Shown: piece after piece, positions 14,094 through 15,686 of the stretch
How positions within the stretch are numbered: position 1 is the stretch's first letter
Layout: each line of letters begins with the position of its first letter
Assembly (NCBI GenBank): GCA_948468465.1
Contig: CAOKJJ010000118.1
Location: 1 to 15,686 of the forward strand
DNA: 15,686 nt
DNA from: an uncultured Eubacterium sp.
GTDB taxonomy: Bacteria; Bacillota_A; Clostridia; Lachnospirales; Lachnospiraceae
Direction of reading: 5' to 3'
Position numbers and translations under genes: made by a program
The notes under the pieces: generated by a model
Told to the model about the DNA's origin: nothing
What the model saw: only the letters and a program-made list of their open reading frames with translations
The model's database searches: none

Positions 14094-15170
14094 CTATATT
14101 GCCTGTCCTTCATACTTATTTTCTTCAGCATTTTCGCGAAAATCCACTGTATCTTCGCGAAAATCTGTTGTATCTTCACGAAAACTTGTTGTATCTTTGT
14201 GAAAATCCGCTGTATCTTCCGCGCGGTATACAGTCCCTTCCTTCACGGTCTCATTCTGATTGTTTTCAGCTGTTTTATGTTTGAATCTTTCAAACAGCCT
14301 TTTCACCGGGCGGCTCCATTCCTTTTTCCTGAATGCCCGCTCCTGCTGCCTGTCCTCTTTTTTCAGCTGTTTATGCAGTTTCTTTTCTTCTTTGAGACGT
14401 ACTTTTTCATTTTTGCGCACTTCTTTTCTGGCAATTTTTTCAATATCTTCAATATGACTTTTCGCTTCACGCACATGTTTCTTTACCTTCTTATATGGAC
14501 TGTAAAGGAAATAAGAAATCGCCGCCAAAACAAGTATGCCCGTTCCCGCAACTACAGCATATGGCATAAACAGCTCATACTCCGGATATTCAAGCTCATA
14601 ACATACAAATATAACCATCATAACCGGAAACATCAGCAAATACAACAGCTTGCAAAGCCAGTCCACAATTTTAAGACGTTTATGTTCCTGTGCTAACAGC
14701 GCACCTTCAATCCCGGTATATGCAAGCATAAATACACAGATTTCCGACTGAAAACCATGCAGCAGACCACATAATACAATCATCGCCGCAGACAGCAAAA
14801 ACAGTGAAAACGCACTGCCCTGATAATATGCATTCTTATATTCCCTCATACCCTCCAGTTTATCCTCAGAAATTCCATGCAGGGCATAAATCTGTGCATT
14901 CATGCTTTCTTTAAACTCTTTGTTATATTTACTGGACTCCTCCGTCTGTTCCAGATTTTCATTGATCTTTCTCTGCAGCCCGTCTATCACACGCTGTTCT
15001 TCCAGCAGCTGTGCCATAAGCGCATCTTCACTCTCCTGGCGTCTGCGCATCTGTTGACGGATGTATTCCGTTTTCTGCACCCGCATGCTCTCTTTTACAC
15101 CTTTGGTCACTGGAAGGTATTCCATATCATTAATGGAAATACTCGGTTCTTCTTTTTTATGTTCATCCAT
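14094..15170 (-). CDS. Hypothetical membrane protein with coiled coils and C-terminal DTxxFRE repeats
   Basis: I do not recognise the family. The 358 residues show a charged N-terminal helical region with coiled-coil character (about 30-90; RRRQESEDALMAQLLEEQR), four likely membrane segments (about 117-138, 143-158, 170-192 and 203-222), a long lysine/glutamate-rich helix (about 226-285; EKVRLKEEKKLHKQLKKEDR) and a repeat tail. In the tail a seven-residue unit of the form DTxxFRE occurs four to five times (about residues 317-346). The ATG at 15170 is preceded by AAGAGGA. A TACAAT element at 15193-15198 could be its -10. The gene lies downstream of spoIIID on the same strand, so a link to sporulation is possible but unproven. 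Confidence 0.8.
   Translation of the reverse strand: MDEHKKEEPSISINDMEYLPVTKGVKESMRVQKTEYIRQQMRRRQESEDALMAQLLEEQRVIDGLQRKINENLEQTEESSKYNKEFKESMNAQIYALHGISEDKLEGMREYKNAYYQGSAFSLFLLSAAMIVLCGLLHGFQSEICVFMLAYTGIEGALLAQEHKRLKIVDWLCKLLYLLMFPVMMVIFVCYELEYPEYELFMPYAVVAGTGILVLAAISYFLYSPYKKVKKHVREAKSHIEDIEKIARKEVRKNEKVRLKEEKKLHKQLKKEDRQQERAFRKKEWSRPVKRLFERFKHKTAENNQNETVKEGTVYRAEDTADFHKDTTSFREDTTDFREDTVDFRENAEENKYEGQAI
14133..14216. repeat. 21-bp in-frame tandem repeat, four units
   Basis: Units at 14133-14153, 14154-14174, 14175-14195 and 14196-14216 share the framework TTCGCGAAAATC...TGTATC. They encode the heptapeptide repeat at the C-terminus of the minus-strand protein at 14094-15170. The unit length is a multiple of three, so copy-number changes keep the frame. 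Confidence 0.85.
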
Positions 15171-15260
15171 ATTCGAATCCTCTTATGTAATGATTGTATA
15201 CCATCGTTTTCCGCCTGTTTTTTTCATTATTCTCCCATCAATTTTTATCATCATTCCGTT

Positions 15261-15518
15261 TTAAACATAATGCTGATGGAGATATTTTTCTTTTGTAGCC
15301 AGCCCTCCGCGAATATGCCGTTCTGACTTGTTCACATCCAGAACTTTTCTGACTTCTAAGGCCAGCGCAGGATTTACCTGCACTAATCTTTCTGTACAAT
15401 CCTTATGTACGGTTGATTTGCTGATGCCATACTTCTTGGCAGCCTGACGTACCGTGGCGTTGTATTGTATAATATAATTTGCGATTTCAACCGCACGTTC
15501 TTCAATATAATTTTTCAA
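15261..15518 (-). CDS. spoIIID: Sporulation transcriptional regulator SpoIIID
   Basis: SpoIIID is a small DNA-binding protein of the mother cell that modulates sigma-E-dependent genes and prepares the switch to sigma-K. The HTH region (TVRQAAKKYGISKSTVHKD) and the following NPALALEVRKVLDVNKSERH and RGGLATKEKY are near-identical in kind to the family. I start at the TTG at 15518 (product begins MKNYIEERAVEIANY, 85 residues), which has AGGGG at about 6 bases. The open frame reaches another TTG at 15533, but that would leave a leader of only a few bases after the sigma-E-like promoter at 15547-15575. Its presence implies an endospore former. Confidence 0.95.
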   Translation of the reverse strand: MKNYIEERAVEIANYIIQYNATVRQAAKKYGISKSTVHKDCTERLVQVNPALALEVRKVLDVNKSERHIRGGLATKEKYLHQHYV

Positions 15519-15546
15519 ATGAAACCCCTGCAATCCTTGTTATTAA

Positions 15547-15575
15547 AATGTATGCAGCAGGTTACCATTTTATGT
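15547..15575 (-). promoter_or_regulatory. Sigma-E-like promoter of spoIIID
   Basis: On the minus strand ACATAAA (15569-15575), 14 bases and CATACATT (15547-15554) resemble the sigma-E consensus (-35 with a central ATA, -10 CATACAMT, 14-15-base spacer). spoIIID is a known sigma-E target in Bacillus, so the position fits. A predicted start near 15540 supports the downstream TTG start at 15518. Confidence 0.55.
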
Positions 15576-15686
15576 CTTTTAGGGTGCTGTGTTTTTTTGG
15601 GTGGCTATCCGGACGCCGGGTGAGGGGGAAATGGCCTGGCTTGCGGCTCCTATTCCAGAATGTTAAGAATCTCTAGGCATTCTGCA
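15576..15686. other. Right-edge stretch without a recognised gene
   Basis: No frame with a ribosome site or recognisable protein is seen here. The sequence is more GC-rich than its surroundings, with a T-run (15592-15598) and short inverted repeats (for example AGAATG at 15658-15663 and CATTCT near the end) of uncertain meaning. It may be the spacer to a gene beyond the window. Confidence 0.4.

Noticed and set aside
14877..15326. A 149-codon plus-strand frame opposite the membrane/coiled-coil gene
   Set aside because: Phe/Leu/His-rich translation is the antisense of lysine/glutamate-rich coding, with no ribosome site.

Overview
The window looks like a chromosomal segment of a spore-forming, low-to-mid GC member of the Firmicutes, most likely Lachnospiraceae (Clostridium cluster XIVa or a relative). 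The reasons are strong AGGAGG-type ribosome binding sites, a clostridial-type SpoIIID with a sigma-E-like promoter, GMP synthase of the usual bacterial form, and a BMP-type nucleoside ABC transporter. I see no phage, insertion sequence, CRISPR array, rRNA or tRNA.

Layout. Positions 1-430 hold a compact two-RNA locus: a 34-residue hydrophobic peptide on the minus strand with a highly structured leader, facing a short terminated plus-strand RNA that overlaps its 3' end. This has the architecture of a type I toxin-antitoxin module. Next are guaA (minus; terminator at 497-537) and a divergent 129-residue hypothetical gene (2451-2840, plus) flanked on both sides by short degenerate tandem repeats. 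From 12971 down to 2952 every gene is on the minus strand and forms a nucleoside uptake and catabolism cluster: nupN (binding lipoprotein), an intercistronic terminator, nupO (ATPase), nupP and nupQ (permeases), udp, deoC, cdd, deoB, a Crp/Fnr-family regulator, and punA. The right end holds a PF06541-type membrane protein on the plus strand, a convergent 358-residue membrane/coiled-coil protein with heptapeptide repeats at its C-terminus, and spoIIID.

How the genes work together. NupNOPQ would import nucleosides. Cdd deaminates cytidine and deoxycytidine, Udp and PunA phosphorolyse pyrimidine and purine nucleosides, DeoB converts (deoxy)ribose 1-phosphate to the 5-phosphate, and DeoC cleaves deoxyribose 5-phosphate to acetaldehyde and glyceraldehyde 3-phosphate. 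The cluster carries its own Crp/Fnr-type regulator rather than a DeoR or CytR type. The terminator after nupN would favour excess binding protein over the ABC core.

The most unusual item is the locus at the left edge. Its leader carries two C-rich and two G-rich segments, including the Shine-Dalgarno sequence, that can pair in mutually exclusive ways, plus a facing antisense RNA. All functional claims about it are inference from sequence.
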